Shown here: in pieces, positions 52,477 to 64,000 of the stretch
Position numbering within the stretch: the first letter of the stretch is position 1
Layout: each line of letters starts with the position of its first letter
NCBI GenBank assembly: GCA_013397695.1
Contig: VYZI01000100.1
Coordinates: 2,165,365 to 2,229,364, forward strand
Length of the DNA: 64,000 nt
DNA from: Centropus unirufus
Lineage: Eukaryota > Chordata > Aves > Cuculiformes > Centropidae
Reading direction: 5' to 3'
The notes under the pieces: generated by a model
Databases searched by the model: none
Seen by the model: the letters and a program-made list of their open reading frames with translations, nothing else
Told to the model about the DNA's origin: nothing
Translations under genes and position numbers: made by a program

Positions 52477-55400
52477 CCAGAGTAAGGTTAATGAGCCTCT
52501 GGCTCTCCCGAGGCATGATTTTCAGCCTTTCTCACTAGTGACCCAAGAAAGAGGTTGGGAGGGTACTACCTTTCAGGAAGTACCTTGGCACAGTTGCTCC
52601 TGACTTAAAGATGCCAGCGGACTTTTTTCCTTTCCAGTTCTCTTTTCTGTGATTGTTTGGGAAACTGTTCAGAAAAGCACTGGGTTTTGCAGCAGCACAT
52701 GGTAAATCCCACTATGATATGAAAAACTTCTCAAAAATTTTCTCCAGGTCTTTTTGTAACTTGGCTTTGCCACAGACCTGCTCTAGATTAGGCAGTAACC
52801 ATCTTTATCAGAATTCTGAATGAAAGTATAGGTACCTAACTAGCTCTATCAGTAAGTTTCTTAATTCTTTATATCTCTAAAACATGAATAAACTTCAGTC
52901 TCATCTACAATTTTTTAATTAAAGTTGAGTTCAAAATGATACATTTAAAAGTTTTTTTTGTCATAATAGAGCTTCTTTAAAAGCTTAACTTCTATTCTTT
53001 AGTCTAATTTTCCTCTTCTAGTTGTTTCTTTCAGTAAAATAAGGGCATATGTAATGAAAACAAGTAATAAGCACTGGGAATGGCAAACAGAAAAAGGCTA
53101 TTGGTGGGAGTGCGGGGGAAGTTCTTTCTGTGGGATTTCAGAAGTCTTTGGGTGCTTGGAAGATGTGCTGGCTCTCATCCAATGTGCTTTTATTGGCATA
53201 GATGAATGAACGATCCAGGGCACAGCTATTTTTCTTACTGTAGTGAAAACAGGGACTCTAAATGGAGGCTTTGTGTAGGAAAAATATTTTCCCTTTGAAA
53301 CTGGGTATGGGTTTAAAATTTATCTAGTGTGCCTTCTGGAAAAGGGAAAAATTATCTTCCTCAATCTCACCAAATAGAAAATGTGTAACAGTATTGGCAA
53401 CTGAGAGCTCTATAATCAAAATGTAGTCGTTGGTGAGAAGCTAGCGAAGTTTTATAATAAACAGGATTTCTTAGTTGCCTACAAAGTGGGAGAAAGCTTT
53501 ATATAGGCCTTTGTCCTTCAAAAACTTTCTGTAGGTCCCTTCTCTCTAGTGTCTTTTGCAGGGCTCTACCTATTTTCCAGCCACATAGGTGTATCCAGGA
53601 GGATAAGGGCCATGTGGGAAATAATTCTTATGATAATGTTCGTAGCTATAAGGACTGCCTCCATGGGTAATACTACTTATTCCAATTGAAAGTGTAATTC
53701 ACTTTGTGATGGTATAATTCATGTTGGAAGTTGAGCAGCCTGTGAAGTCTGACAGTTCTGTTCCATGTCATGTATTAGACAAGAGAGATATGGACTGGCC
53801 CAAATTTGCTTTTGTGGGGATAGGGAGAGCACAACAAAGAAAATTCCAACCAATCTATGACATCTCAGATGTTTATCACTTGTACGGGATCCCCGTAGTG
53901 ACTTACCTTGAAAGGTAGATTATTTAACTCATTCTTAGCTCTGAAGAATTATAACAATTTTAGATGGTATTTTTTACATTATGTTAAGATCACTAGAATC
54001 AGCTCTAGAAAAAAATTTTGGAGTGGGTTCAAATGAATAGTGCACTCAGGTTTTCCCAACTTCATCCACCTCTCACCTCTCCAGGCAGGGAAAGATCAAA
54101 AAGCATTGCTGCATGTGGCTTTTTTTAGCTCCTTCACTTTCTCCCCTCTACCTTTCCACCCACGCTTATTTCGCATAGGCTTATCTCTAATATAATATAC
54201 TAGCAGAGAACAGTAAATCCATATTCTGGATTTTTTTTGAAAGTTACCTTCCATCAAAACCTGTTATGTTACAGTTCCTGTGGAAAATTTTTTTAAAAAA
54301 TAGAATCCCTTTGAGATTTCCTAGGAGTAGGGTTTGTTGGGTTCCTGTCCCAGAGTAAGGTTTCCAATGGGAACTTATCTGACATCCATTTAAAAAGAAA
54401 TGACACTGGAAATGCCTCAGCAAAATGTTTTCAGCTCAATGAATGAGCAAATGCATACTGGTTGCAGTATTTCCTAGGTGTTTGTGTCTCGTTAAACTAA
54501 GCTTGGTAACTAGCAATGACAAATTCCTGGACAAATTTTCTTAAGAGATATGAAAATTCAAAGTCTGTGATTAGAAGAAATTGGAGCAAAACATGTTCTG
54601 CACTGATTATATTTTTACTTTTATAAAGGTTTCTAATTTGTCATCTTTAATTACTGGATGTTTGCTGGAAACATAGTATGTAAAAAAGAGGGCATTGAAA
54701 TTTAAAAAAAGTATATACTTCTAAAATTCAAGCCTGTAACTTGCCAAGCCAGGACCGGCACATCAGAGGGTGCTTTTGCAAAGAGGAATTTGTTAATGTA
54801 TTTGGAAAGAATTCTAATTTTTGGGTTTAATAAGGGAATTGACAAAAACAACAAGCCACCTGAGAAATTTGATATTAATTGAATATATGTTTTCATTATT
54901 ATAATGCATGTAGAGGGAGGGCTTGGCCCAATTTTATGGAGGGGAAAATTTTATCTGTGCAAAAAGTAACTAAAACTAGAAAATCAGAGACAGAAAACGC
55001 CAAACGTTTAAATTAATTTTTGTCCCACAAATTGAGGAATCTGTTATTGTTCATTCTATTTTCTTCTATGAAATAAATGCTGAGTTATGGAAGCGCGCTG
55101 TTAGTACCATGACAGGCTATAACTTTATTCTGCTGTGACCTTAGTTCAGTAAGTTCTTTTACACTTGAATCACTTTGTGCTGAATAATTGTAGTCCCAAT
55201 GTGAACTGATCAGTTATGCTTAGATATGAAGATAGAGCCTTTTGTTTACTCACTGTTTTGTAATATAGTCTCTTCAGGTTATATGCCCATTAATGCGAAC
55301 AAAATTTGATGCTCAAGATTTTTGGTGACCCAAACAAGCACCTCCAGGTGATGTTTGGATGCACGTGAGTTCCTGTGCGGATGAAAGTGCTGAGAGCTGC

Positions 55401-55482
55401 ATAGGTTCTGTTCAAGGTCATGCATCTTGGTGTAGTCATATGCCTGCTTTTAACTTTAGGTGAGAGGAAGTTGTCCTTGAAG

Positions 55483-55542
55483 TTGGTTGGTTTTTTTGTT
55501 GTTTGTTTGGTTTTTTTTGTTGTTGTTTTTTGGTTTTTTTTT
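55483..55542. repeat. T/G-rich simple repeat
   Basis: The stretch is almost entirely T and G (GGTTGG, TTTGTTGTTTG, TGTTGTTG and long T runs). The two overlapping plus-strand frames across it (55420-55608 and 55503-55700) read long Phe/Val/Leu runs only because of this composition. Confidence 0.85.
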
Positions 55543-56958
55543 CCCCCACATTCAGGGTCCAGAAGGAAAAACCATCAGGGAAATGCTGTATTGATACAGA
55601 GGGACTAGCCATTTCTTATTTTCAGATTCCCTGTGGTGTTCTTTTTGTTAGACCCCTTCTCACAATATCTCCTACTATTAATGAAAAATACAAGAGGTAG
55701 GGATCAAATGGGTGATTGGATGACAACTTAGATACCAGCTTTCAGGAGCAGCATTTTCCCCCACAGATTAAAGAAAAGTAATTGTCTCAGGCTCCTGAGT
55801 TTGAAAGAAATAGGATTACTGAAACAAGAGTAACTTTTATGGATAAATAGAGTTCTCCGTTGTCAGTGTCTATAAGCTACCTTCAGAATTAAACTGCAGT
55901 GCTGAGGTTTGGCAGGGCAGTTTGAATCACAAGTATTGGCAATGTTGCTGCAATATATTACAGCTTCATATTGGCCTAACTTTGAGGACAAATTCTACTT
56001 CTTGTGTGTTTTATGCGTGCATGAAAAATGAAAATCTAGTCTCTTTTAGGAAACATACTGAATAAGATTTGAATTAATTAGCACTTTCCCTTGCCGCGTA
56101 TCATGTTAATTGAATACTTTCATGTAGACACGAAGGTGCAAGTACATTGAAAAATATTAAGGTATTTTTTTAATGACGTCTGAGAACAAGAACACACTAC
56201 TAACTTCTCCAACATTAAAATCTTTTTTAATTTCAAAAGCTTCTAAAGGTGGTGTTTGTTCTAAATAATGTTATCTAAAGTCATGAGTGTTTGTGTATTA
56301 GCCTTGTGGAGCTTTGTTTGTTGCCTTGTTTGCACATTATTTGATTTAGACATTTCTTAATATGGAATTTTGAAGACTTAATCAGTATTATTAGAATAGT
56401 ATGTGCTCATTTATTAAGTTTTAAAAGAAAAGCTTAGTTTTGGTATTGAGCTCCACTGTGAGCCATTCTTTCAGCTCGTTATTGCTAATTTGCTGTGGTC
56501 TGAGCAATAACTTTGGAATAACATGGTCTATTCACTTTGATTAAATGTAGACTTCTCTGTTATCACTGAACTGCATGAAGCCTTTTTTTAGCACTGTATA
56601 GGAAATATAAATCTTAAAATAAGATAGAGTATGAACTCTTTCCCTGTTAAAGGCTGAGGCTTTTCTGACTTGTGTGACATGGTATTTGGAGCTCTATAGT
56701 GGTAGAACAGATCAAGATTTCATAAATAATGCTGGGTCTTTGTCATCAAAGGGTACCATCCAAGGATGGTCCACAATAGTATGGAACTTGAGTGTTCAAG
56801 ACAATCAGGAAACCAGTGGATTTGGTTCCACTCAACTTTTTTTGCCTTGTTAATTTCAAGATTGTAACCTACTGCTAACCTAGAAATTGTTTTTCCCGAG
56901 CAATTTTAAATAAGGCTAGTCTGAAAGCTTAAGTAGGGAGCAATAGGAAGGCCTTGCA

Positions 56959-57102
56959 ATGGCCACGTCTGAAGCCACAATAACTGCAGTACCAGTGTCT
57001 GGCTACAAGGCCTACGTAGTGAAAGTCAACACAGCAATCCAAACTGAAGAAAGCAGATTTGTAAATGCAGGATCTTGCTGTAGTTCTACTAAACTGGATT
57101 AG
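56959..57102 (+). other. 47-codon open reading frame, uncertain
   Basis: An ATG with G at +4 opens a frame of 47 residues ending in TAG, beginning MATSEATITAVPVSGYKAYV and ending GSCCSSTKLD. An in-frame stop lies five codons upstream, so the frame is closed on that side. The residue mix is balanced and hydrophilic, unlike the Leu/Phe/Ile-rich artefact frames elsewhere. There is no signal peptide, domain or known family that I recognise. A chance frame is the most likely explanation, and a small open frame in a transcript is the alternative. Confidence 0.15.
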
Positions 57103-60100
57103 AATGGCACTGATGAGTATTCCTCTCCTTTTTACTCTTCCTTTACTCCTACATTAATTTTAATGATCTGCTTGGAGTATGTCATTACATAGCTTTAGTT
57201 CAGCTTTTTCTAAGGACTTCACCATACTGATTTTAATGTCAGTGTGTCATGGCACAGCTATTAAGCTTGCGAGTAGATGTCGATGGGTGGTTAAGCCAGT
57301 TTCATTTTGTCAACTTGCAGCAGCAAGCATTATTTTAACAGTGTTTTTAGTTCACTCATGTTTTTGACCAGACTGAGAGAAAAACTTTGTCTGAAACAAC
57401 AGACATCTAAAGACTTGTTCATTTTTGTATTCTTACAGTAGCGCTACAGTAAATCTTGTAATTTCTTAACATTTTTGCAAGCATGCTAGTGCAAGGCACT
57501 GCTCTGACATATTCCACCAGCTGATCTTACAGGCCATTTTCAACATGAAAGGGAACAATATTTAAAAATGTCACGATCTTTTTGATACATGGTGTCTGGA
57601 GAGTGGTGGGAAGCATCCTTATATGAAATCTGGAAAGAAGCACCCCCGACACATTACTGCTGAGATTTCTACTGGCCCATCCAGTATTATAACTTCGTTT
57701 ATAAGTTTGCATTTCTGAAGTCCAACATTCCTATAGCTGTTCCTTGCACACTGGAAGAAAGAAGTTTGTGATGGCGCTGGGGCTTGTCCCATGGGAAATA
57801 TTTTACCATTGTCTTTTTTTTGCGAGTCCACATGGGTGCACAGGGATGCCTGGGTTTTGTAGACGAGGTGCCAAAGAGAGTTCTGGTGCAATATGCTGGT
57901 GGCTTACTAACTCTATGACCTCTTCATTGGAAGTTTTTGCTTTAATCATATTCAGATACTTCCGGTAGACTTACCAGAAACACTGTTTCTTATGGTACAT
58001 TATAATCCCTTTTTTCCCAACTCCTACAAATTCCTTCATGTGCCACACACCCCTTCCTCTTCAGGCTGCTCTGTATGTGTGAAGAGTTTTTTGTTGGGTT
58101 GTTGGGGGTCATTTTATTTCGTTTTTTAGCTACTGGCCTGCCAACTGTGGTGATACTTTCTGCAAGGTCTGCAGAATAATACTGACCTTGGTAATTCTCA
58201 TCTTGCTTTACATGTGGTGGTTAGTTCTCTAATTAAAAATAGCAGTGAGTGGTGGCTTTAGTGCTTGACGTATTTATTAATGTTCTTTTGTTGCAACAGG
58301 GTTTTTAAGTCTTTGAAGCTTTTGTATCTGTAAAGCTGTTTTGGTTTTTTTTTCAATACTGTTAATTACAAAACATGGCCCAGACCAGAGTGAAATGAAT
58401 GGAAATAGGTTGCTATGCCAGAATAAGAACCTGTTTTCAAGCCATGTCTTTATGAGCCTGAAATAATAATAGTAACTAAATATATGGGCAACTTCAGGTA
58501 GACGTTTATTAATTGAATTCTTGCTGCTGGTCTTGATGTTTCTCCCCTTTGTTGAAATAAAACATACCTTTCTTAATTGTATTGTTAAAGCATTTCCTTA
58601 ACAGTGAATTGCTGGAAAAGATAGTAGGGAAAAGAAGATTTAAAGGGGATTTTTTTTATCTTATTAGTGTTCCTAACAGAAAGTTAACAAGTTTTGCTAT
58701 GAAGATTGGTCTTGCATTAACGTATCAAGTCACCTACTTTGATAATTATGTCACCAAATTTTCTTACTAAATTTATCCAACCTCCTGCCAAAAAGAATAT
58801 TACTGATGAATTTAGCATACACCTACTGAGGAATGACTGAGGCAAAATATTAGATTTCAGAAAGTGTCAGTGAAAATCAAAACACTTTTTGAAACTGAAC
58901 AAAGCAGTGTTGATTGAGCTCATCTGCTGCACTGTGGAGGTGCAGTTGAATACACTTAAAAATCCTTCTTCCTAGGCAGTGCCATGGCCCCTGTCATGTG
59001 GTGTTGTCCTCTGTCTGGCTAAAGCCATATTCATTTGTCTGTGACAGGCATTTGTTTCTTGAAGTGCTCCTACCCCTCTGCACCTTTAGACAAACAGACA
59101 AATAACATCCCAGGTTTAAGTCCAGCTTTCTGTAGGGAGTGAAATTTAGTGGGGAGAGAAGGGCAAAGTCCTTTTCTCCCCACCCTCAGGTTTCTTTAGC
59201 AGGAATTCCAGTTAGGTAATGTTATATTCAGCAGAAAGGTTGTTTGGGGTTGCACTAAAACCTAAACACAGCATGGAACTCAGTGCAGATTTGTATAAAA
59301 TAAGATGCAGTATAATTAATGCTAATGGCCTTGCTGGACAACTGCCCTGAATGCAGAGAAAATCTGAAAATCTTCAGCCTTCTCAAAATCATGTTATTGT
59401 GACTATTGTATTCGCATATTTGTTTGAAGTCCTGATAATTGAACACAGGAGTGTCTACTGGAGTACCTATTCCTTTGTCAAAGAACTTCAGCCCCACCAC
59501 CATTAATAAAGAGTGGCTTAAGAGAGTTGAAATGGAGCTACAGCCAGAGTGGTGGTGAATGAAGTCCAAATGTTTTGTCTTTAAACTGCACCACTTGTAG
59601 GGTCTAGCTTCCAGTTTTCTGTGTGATCTTTTTCTGTCAACTTTTAGACAAGCCTTTGGATGCTCCAATAACCATGAAAGAAAATGGAAAATGTCACACT
59701 ACAAAGCTGCTGCCACACAAACTGGTAGCAGTTTGTCTCAGAGAAATTTTGATATTAATGTACTGAGAATGGAAAATCCTTAGTGATAATTTCCGAAGTC
59801 ATTCTTGCTTATCCATGCAAGTACATCTTGGTGTTTATCTTGATGCTGAACTGCAAACAGAACTGGTGTTTGCTCTTCGTTGTTGTCTGAAGCAAGATCC
59901 AAAGCAGAGAGCAGCAGCGATGTCTCCCCTGACTCTCTAGGACCTGATTTCTCTTAGGAGTTTCCCATTTGTAAAATCTGTGGCTGGAGCGAAGACAGAA
60001 ATAGGATAATGTTTTGTCAGAAAACAAGCTACACGCAAGAGAAGACAGCAAAATACAACAACAACAAAAGGAATAACTAAAGGAATTACCTCAGTGTGGA

Positions 60101-60966
60101 GAAACAAGGGGGTTAAAAGTACTCAAAATTTTAGCATGAGGAGGTAAACTATGTGGGAGCGATTAGAAGAAGAAACAAATGAAAAATAATAAGTCACACT
60201 GCAAGTTTTATATATATCTATGTAACAGTTCTACTTTCTGTCAAATAGAAGTAGTGAATGTTGTGGAATGGCAAGCAATAAGTATTTTTATTGAATGGAT
60301 AGTAAGTTACAGTGTAGCATGGATGCATCTGATCTTCTGTTGTTTTCATTGTTTTGTAAGAATTTAAAAAGGGAAAGGGTGGAGAAAGCATGTCCTTTTC
60401 TGACATTGCTACGCGGTCAGATCTGCTATAGATAAGTATTACCTTGTAATAGACCACTTGTTTTTTGTTTAGGTTGGAGTTACTGCCTGTGCCTGCTATC
60501 TCGCTGGGGAAGAATTCTTGGGTTTTTTGAGGCATATGATAACAATGACTTGTTACTAATAACATTTTCTTAATCGGTAGATAATTATTGTTCCAGTCCT
60601 TCTTGACTTTCCTTTTCCTTCCCCAACCTTTTCCTTCCTCCTCTCCTTAACCCTTCTGCCTCCCTGCCCCCGGCATATTTTCTAAAATATCTGTGGCATT
60701 AAGCTACTATTTCTTTTTTCCTTTTGATATTGTGATCTCTTGCTGGGTGGGACTGATTGATTCAGGATGAGTGGACAAGAGCATTGGTCCCTGGAATATC
60801 TCACTTTCTTTACTGAGATCGCTCTGCTCATCTAGAAAGGGATTAATTTTTATTTTTTTTTAAATAAATTGACGAATTTTGTTACCTTCAAACTCCTGCT
60901 AGAAAATTCAGTGGCAAGGCATGTGAGTTTTCAATGTATCAACTTGTAGTTGCACACATTGTGTTG
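57103..60966. other. Non-coding unique DNA
   Basis: No gene or interspersed repeat was recognised. The longest frame, 137 codons on the minus strand at 59255-59668, shows no motif. Confidence 0.6.
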
Positions 60967-61094
60967 TTTTCATTAGGCTACCATGCTACAAGGTACAAAG
61001 GTGAAGAGTATTTTAGCATTTGGTCAATTTTTTTCATTAGGCTACCATGCTACAAGGTACAAAGGTGAAGAGTATTTTAGCATTTGGTCAATTT
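60967..61094. repeat. Perfect 64-bp tandem duplication
   Basis: The unit beginning TTTTCATTAGGCTACC and ending GGTCAATTT occurs at 60967-61030 and again at 61031-61094 with no mismatch in 64 bases. Perfect identity of a unit this long implies a recent event or an assembly artefact. A decamer minisatellite begins a few bases further on. Confidence 0.95.
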
Positions 61095-61098
61095 TTTA

Positions 61099-61157
61099 AA
61101 ATGGGTATTTATGGCTGGTATAAATGGGTATAAATGGGTATAAATGGGTATTTATGG
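61099..61157. repeat. Decamer minisatellite (TAAATGGGTA)3 with flanking partial copies
   Basis: Three perfect head-to-tail TAAATGGGTA units occupy 61121-61150. The array is bracketed by two copies of AAATGGGTATTTATGG (61099-61114 and 61142-61157). The nested arrangement suggests repeated slippage or unequal exchange. Copy number is probably polymorphic. Confidence 0.9.
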
Positions 61158-61165
61158 TAATTGTG

Positions 61166-61345
61166 TTGTATGCTGGTATAATATTGACCATAACTGGGAC
61201 TAGACCACCTGCTGGCTACTAAAGAACCAGAGTAAACCTGTCTCAGAAAACCCGCCACTATTATACCATTGTATATATCGCTATGCTATTTATCTTATAC
61301 CGTATATAAACTATCATCTGTTATAAAGGCTGGACCCTTGCTTCT
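61166..61345 (+). mobile_element. Possible degenerate LTR-like segment
   Basis: The segment starts with TGTTGTATGCTGG and carries CCTGTCTCAGAAAACCCGCC. It then has a TATA-like GTATATAAAC at 61302-61311 followed by GTTATAAAGGCTGGACCC and a pyrimidine-rich stretch. This order (TG start, TATA box, then a pyrimidine-rich R-like part) recalls an old endogenous retroviral LTR of birds, and I have only an impression of family resemblance. No CA terminus, primer-binding site, internal coding region or partner LTR was found. If real, it is a solo, decayed LTR with no coding capacity. Confidence 0.25.
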
Positions 61346-64000
61346 CCCTATCAATATGCTAGAATTTCTTCAAAAATCAAGCTGATGGCAACAGTGTAGT
61401 CCTAGGTGAATTTCTTTTTGTTCAGTCTCTGATACTGTGAGAAGAGAATTTAGCATTGGATTTTAGGAATTTTCTATTTATAACTATTTTTTACTGTTAT
61501 TTTATTATACTGAAAGATAAATATCTTAATATTTATCTTTTTATATCTTCCTATTTTTGTCTTCTTAAATTCTTATTTAGTTTTCCTAGTTTTAAATATT
61601 TCTTGTTCAGAGTAGGCATGATTTCTTTGCAAGATCCTGAAAGAAGGATATGACCATTGTTGGGCATATTCGGAAGTAGACTGTTGATGTTTCATGCCTA
61701 CTTAAAGAAGGATCATACAGTTAATTTTGAAGGATGTTTATCTCCAAGTCTATAAGACCAGTGTATTTTTTTTTTGAGTGAACTGCTGGGCTAAGGTGAA
61801 AGGGGAGATTAAAGAGGAAGTGGAGTTTATTAATAGACTTCTGGATGACAATGGCTTTGCAGTGTGCAAGGGATGACTTTTGCTGCAGGACTGGTTGTAA
61901 GAGATGAAAGAGCATTTGAAATGAGGATACAGCAGAGAAAGCTGTACAAATGAATTATAAGTGAAGCCCTGCACACTCTTTATCCTTTTATGTTTCTTCC
62001 CTTCTCTCCATCATGCGCCTACATTTTTTCAGAAACACTTAGGTTGAAAGAAATGAAATTGTCTGATAATTATGGGTAATTATGAGTAGGGTTTTTTTGA
62101 TGCTGTTATAAATATTTGGATTCATTATAATTAATGACTAAGGTTTTTTTGTATTCATATTTGGGACCTTTCTTGAATCAAACAAAAGAGCATTGCATAG
62201 CCTTTTGAAATTGTCATGTCAAAGTAGTCTTGACATTTAAAAGCATTTTATTATTTTAACAGTGGGAAATTGCACGAGGGGCAGGAAATATTGTAGGCTA
62301 CTCGCCTACTAAATAGCAGGTGGTGTTCTGTTTGCTTGTCAGCTAAAACTCACTAAAAATTTGTGCTTACGTGGCAGAAAAAGTTACATGCTTTTTTTTG
62401 TTGCTTTTTGAAAGACAGACAACATTTCTGCCTTCAGTTTTTAACTATCACTTGATTAAAAATGTATGTTTAAAGCTTTTTGTATTTACTCTAAGTGGTG
62501 TTATGCCTTACAGTTGACAAGGATTTAGTCGTGAGGCATGTTTTCTTCCCCTGGTATGAAAATCTGCTGTTCAGCTTCATTACTGCTTTAAAACTGTCTG
62601 ATATGCTAACTTCAAAGAATGAAGCTTTACTTTCTAATACATTGTGTTCCTTCTGCTTACAATATCTGTTTTACCAGCTTTATAAAATAAGATGGAGTAC
62701 CAATAACAAATCCAATGTTTATCACAGGAGTGAAATAATTTCAAGAGTCTAAACCCAATTTTTTTCCAGATAGCACTTTAAACCACATAGTTTCAGAATT
62801 TATTATAGATAGGGCTTCAAAAAATCACAATGGTAAATATGTATAGCAAACAGAATTATTAAATAAGTGTCATCTTAAATAATGTGTATATGGAAAGTAG
62901 AAGAAGTGGGGGAGTCTGAAATGCAGTGGACATATTTGGGTAATTTTTTTTTTATTCAGTCACTCTTAGGAAGATAATCACAGGGTAAACTGTTAAGCAG
63001 GGCAGAAAAATTGATCTATATATGCGGAAGATAAGAATTAATAGCGGATAGGATGTGTTGAAGAACTTAATGGCATCATGAGCTGGAGAAGAGCATTCTG
63101 ATTAGCTCTGGTCTGTGCAGTTGCTAAAACGGAACAAGAACTGCACAGTGACCTGGCAAATTCTGCTGAGAAAATGAAAGAATTTATACGTTCAAGTCAT
63201 GGGAAAATTTCGGGGTGGTTCCCACAGATTGTATTGCTAATGTATTGAGCAGCACTAGGCACAGATAGTAATTTAGTGGAGGCAGTTGCTACGTACCTTA
63301 CTCTATAAAAAGTGGCTTAAAGCAGCCAAACAGACTACCAAGTTAGGTATGAGATATATTTGGGATAATGTGCAGGAGAAATGGAAGTATAACACAGGTG
63401 TGTCAGTAAAGACGTTTTGCAATGAACAATCGAAGACTTGAAAGATTATTTTTTTTAAAGAGATTTTAAGCCAAATTACCAAGTATGCATGCTCACTGAA
63501 GGCAATGCTGTACTTTCACCCAATTACATTTGGTGTGTAATCAATACAGCTTTGCTAACTGCAACTTGCGCAGATGTCAGGTGTTCCCTGGAAAGGTATA
63601 AAAATGATTCTGTTCTCAGGAGACCGAAAGAATCTTATACGTGTCTTGATATAACAGAAGGCTTCAGAGCTGAGAGTAGAATTTGATTGGGATTGTAATT
63701 TTGTGTGAGAAGAGGAAAGTAGCAGAACTTAGGCGGATACAGAATACAGGATGTACTCTAGGTCAATAAGCTACTGCATCGTCATAAAACAGGAAGATGG
63801 CAGCCAAATTGAGGCAGTAAATGGACTTAGTGGTTCAGAAGATAGACTGGTTGTAAGGTTGCATGAGTGCAATAAAGCAGATTGTCCTTACCTTGGAGTT
63901 GGAGCTGTTATTAGGTTTGAATTTTGTCTAATATATTTTGACTATTTTGCAGAGTTAAAAGAAATCCTTCTATTTAATTACTGAGATGTAGGGAAATTTA
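61346..64000. other. Non-coding unique DNA to the window end
   Basis: No gene could be supported. Short plus-strand frames at 63102-63248, 63489-63686 and 63751-63984 look moderately protein-like, but they are small, lie in different frames and are separated by stops. They match no family known to me. The stretch may include a decayed gene fragment, but I cannot show it. Confidence 0.5.

Larger units (their letters stand above)
47229..56958. other. Non-coding unique DNA
   Basis: No gene was recognised. Small tandem duplications lie at 51880-51903 (13-bp period) and 52449-52476 (12-bp unit). A T/G-rich simple repeat is at 55483-55542. Minus-strand frames at 49899-50240 and 50608-51081 are in a slightly G+C-richer patch and carry no motif. 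Confidence 0.6.

Noticed and set aside
55420..55700. Two overlapping hydrophobic open frames
   Set aside because: They read through a T/G simple repeat (55483-55542), so the Phe/Val runs are compositional.
59255..59668. 137-codon minus-strand open frame
   Set aside because: The composition gives no family motif, there is no supporting neighbour, and the length is consistent with chance.
63102..63248. Short frame with a helical, charged peptide suggesting a decayed gene or retroviral remnant
   Set aside because: It has fewer than 50 codons and stops on both sides. I found no continuation in other frames and no family motif to name.

Overview
The window looks like ordinary non-coding DNA from a bird, or less likely another CR1-rich sauropsid such as a turtle or crocodilian. 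It is clearly A+T-rich by eye. The only mobile-element family I recognise with confidence is the CR1 LINE. The 3' ends carry the family's typical CCAACCCAACCCATT run and ATTCTATG-type tail. I see no Alu-, B1- or L1-like sequence, no bacterial gene organisation, and no CRISPR, rRNA or tRNA. I found no exon that I can assign to a known gene. Every reading frame I inspected is short and lacks a family motif. Most simply, the window is intergenic or lies inside one or more large introns.

Layout. Positions 1-8900 are unique A+T-rich DNA with a perfect AT/GT palindrome at 4307-4354. A likely CR1 tail lies at 8901-8939 and a clearer truncated CR1 at 16920-17026. Positions 17027-31120 are unique DNA with poly-T tracts. 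Positions 31121-35636 hold the most unusual structure: a block at 33611-33782 made of two abutting pieces. One is an inverted copy of sequence 2.4 kb upstream (31121-31200). The other is an inverted, 86/87 identical copy of sequence 1.8 kb downstream (35550-35636). The best CR1 copy is at 38446-38834, and an older CR1-like end is at 45505-45574. Two weak candidate exons, judged only from splice-like signals, lie at 40291-40362 and 47090-47228. A 47-codon open frame is at 56959-57102. Near the right end, a perfect 64-bp tandem duplication (60967-61094) abuts a decamer minisatellite (61099-61157) and a possible LTR-like segment (61166-61345).

All four recognised CR1 fragments are in + orientation and 5'-truncated. 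I found no evidence of a new multi-gene system. The inverted, locally templated mosaic at 31-36 kb is the observation most worth following up. I could not judge conservation or expression from one sequence, so functional non-coding elements may be present that I cannot recognise.
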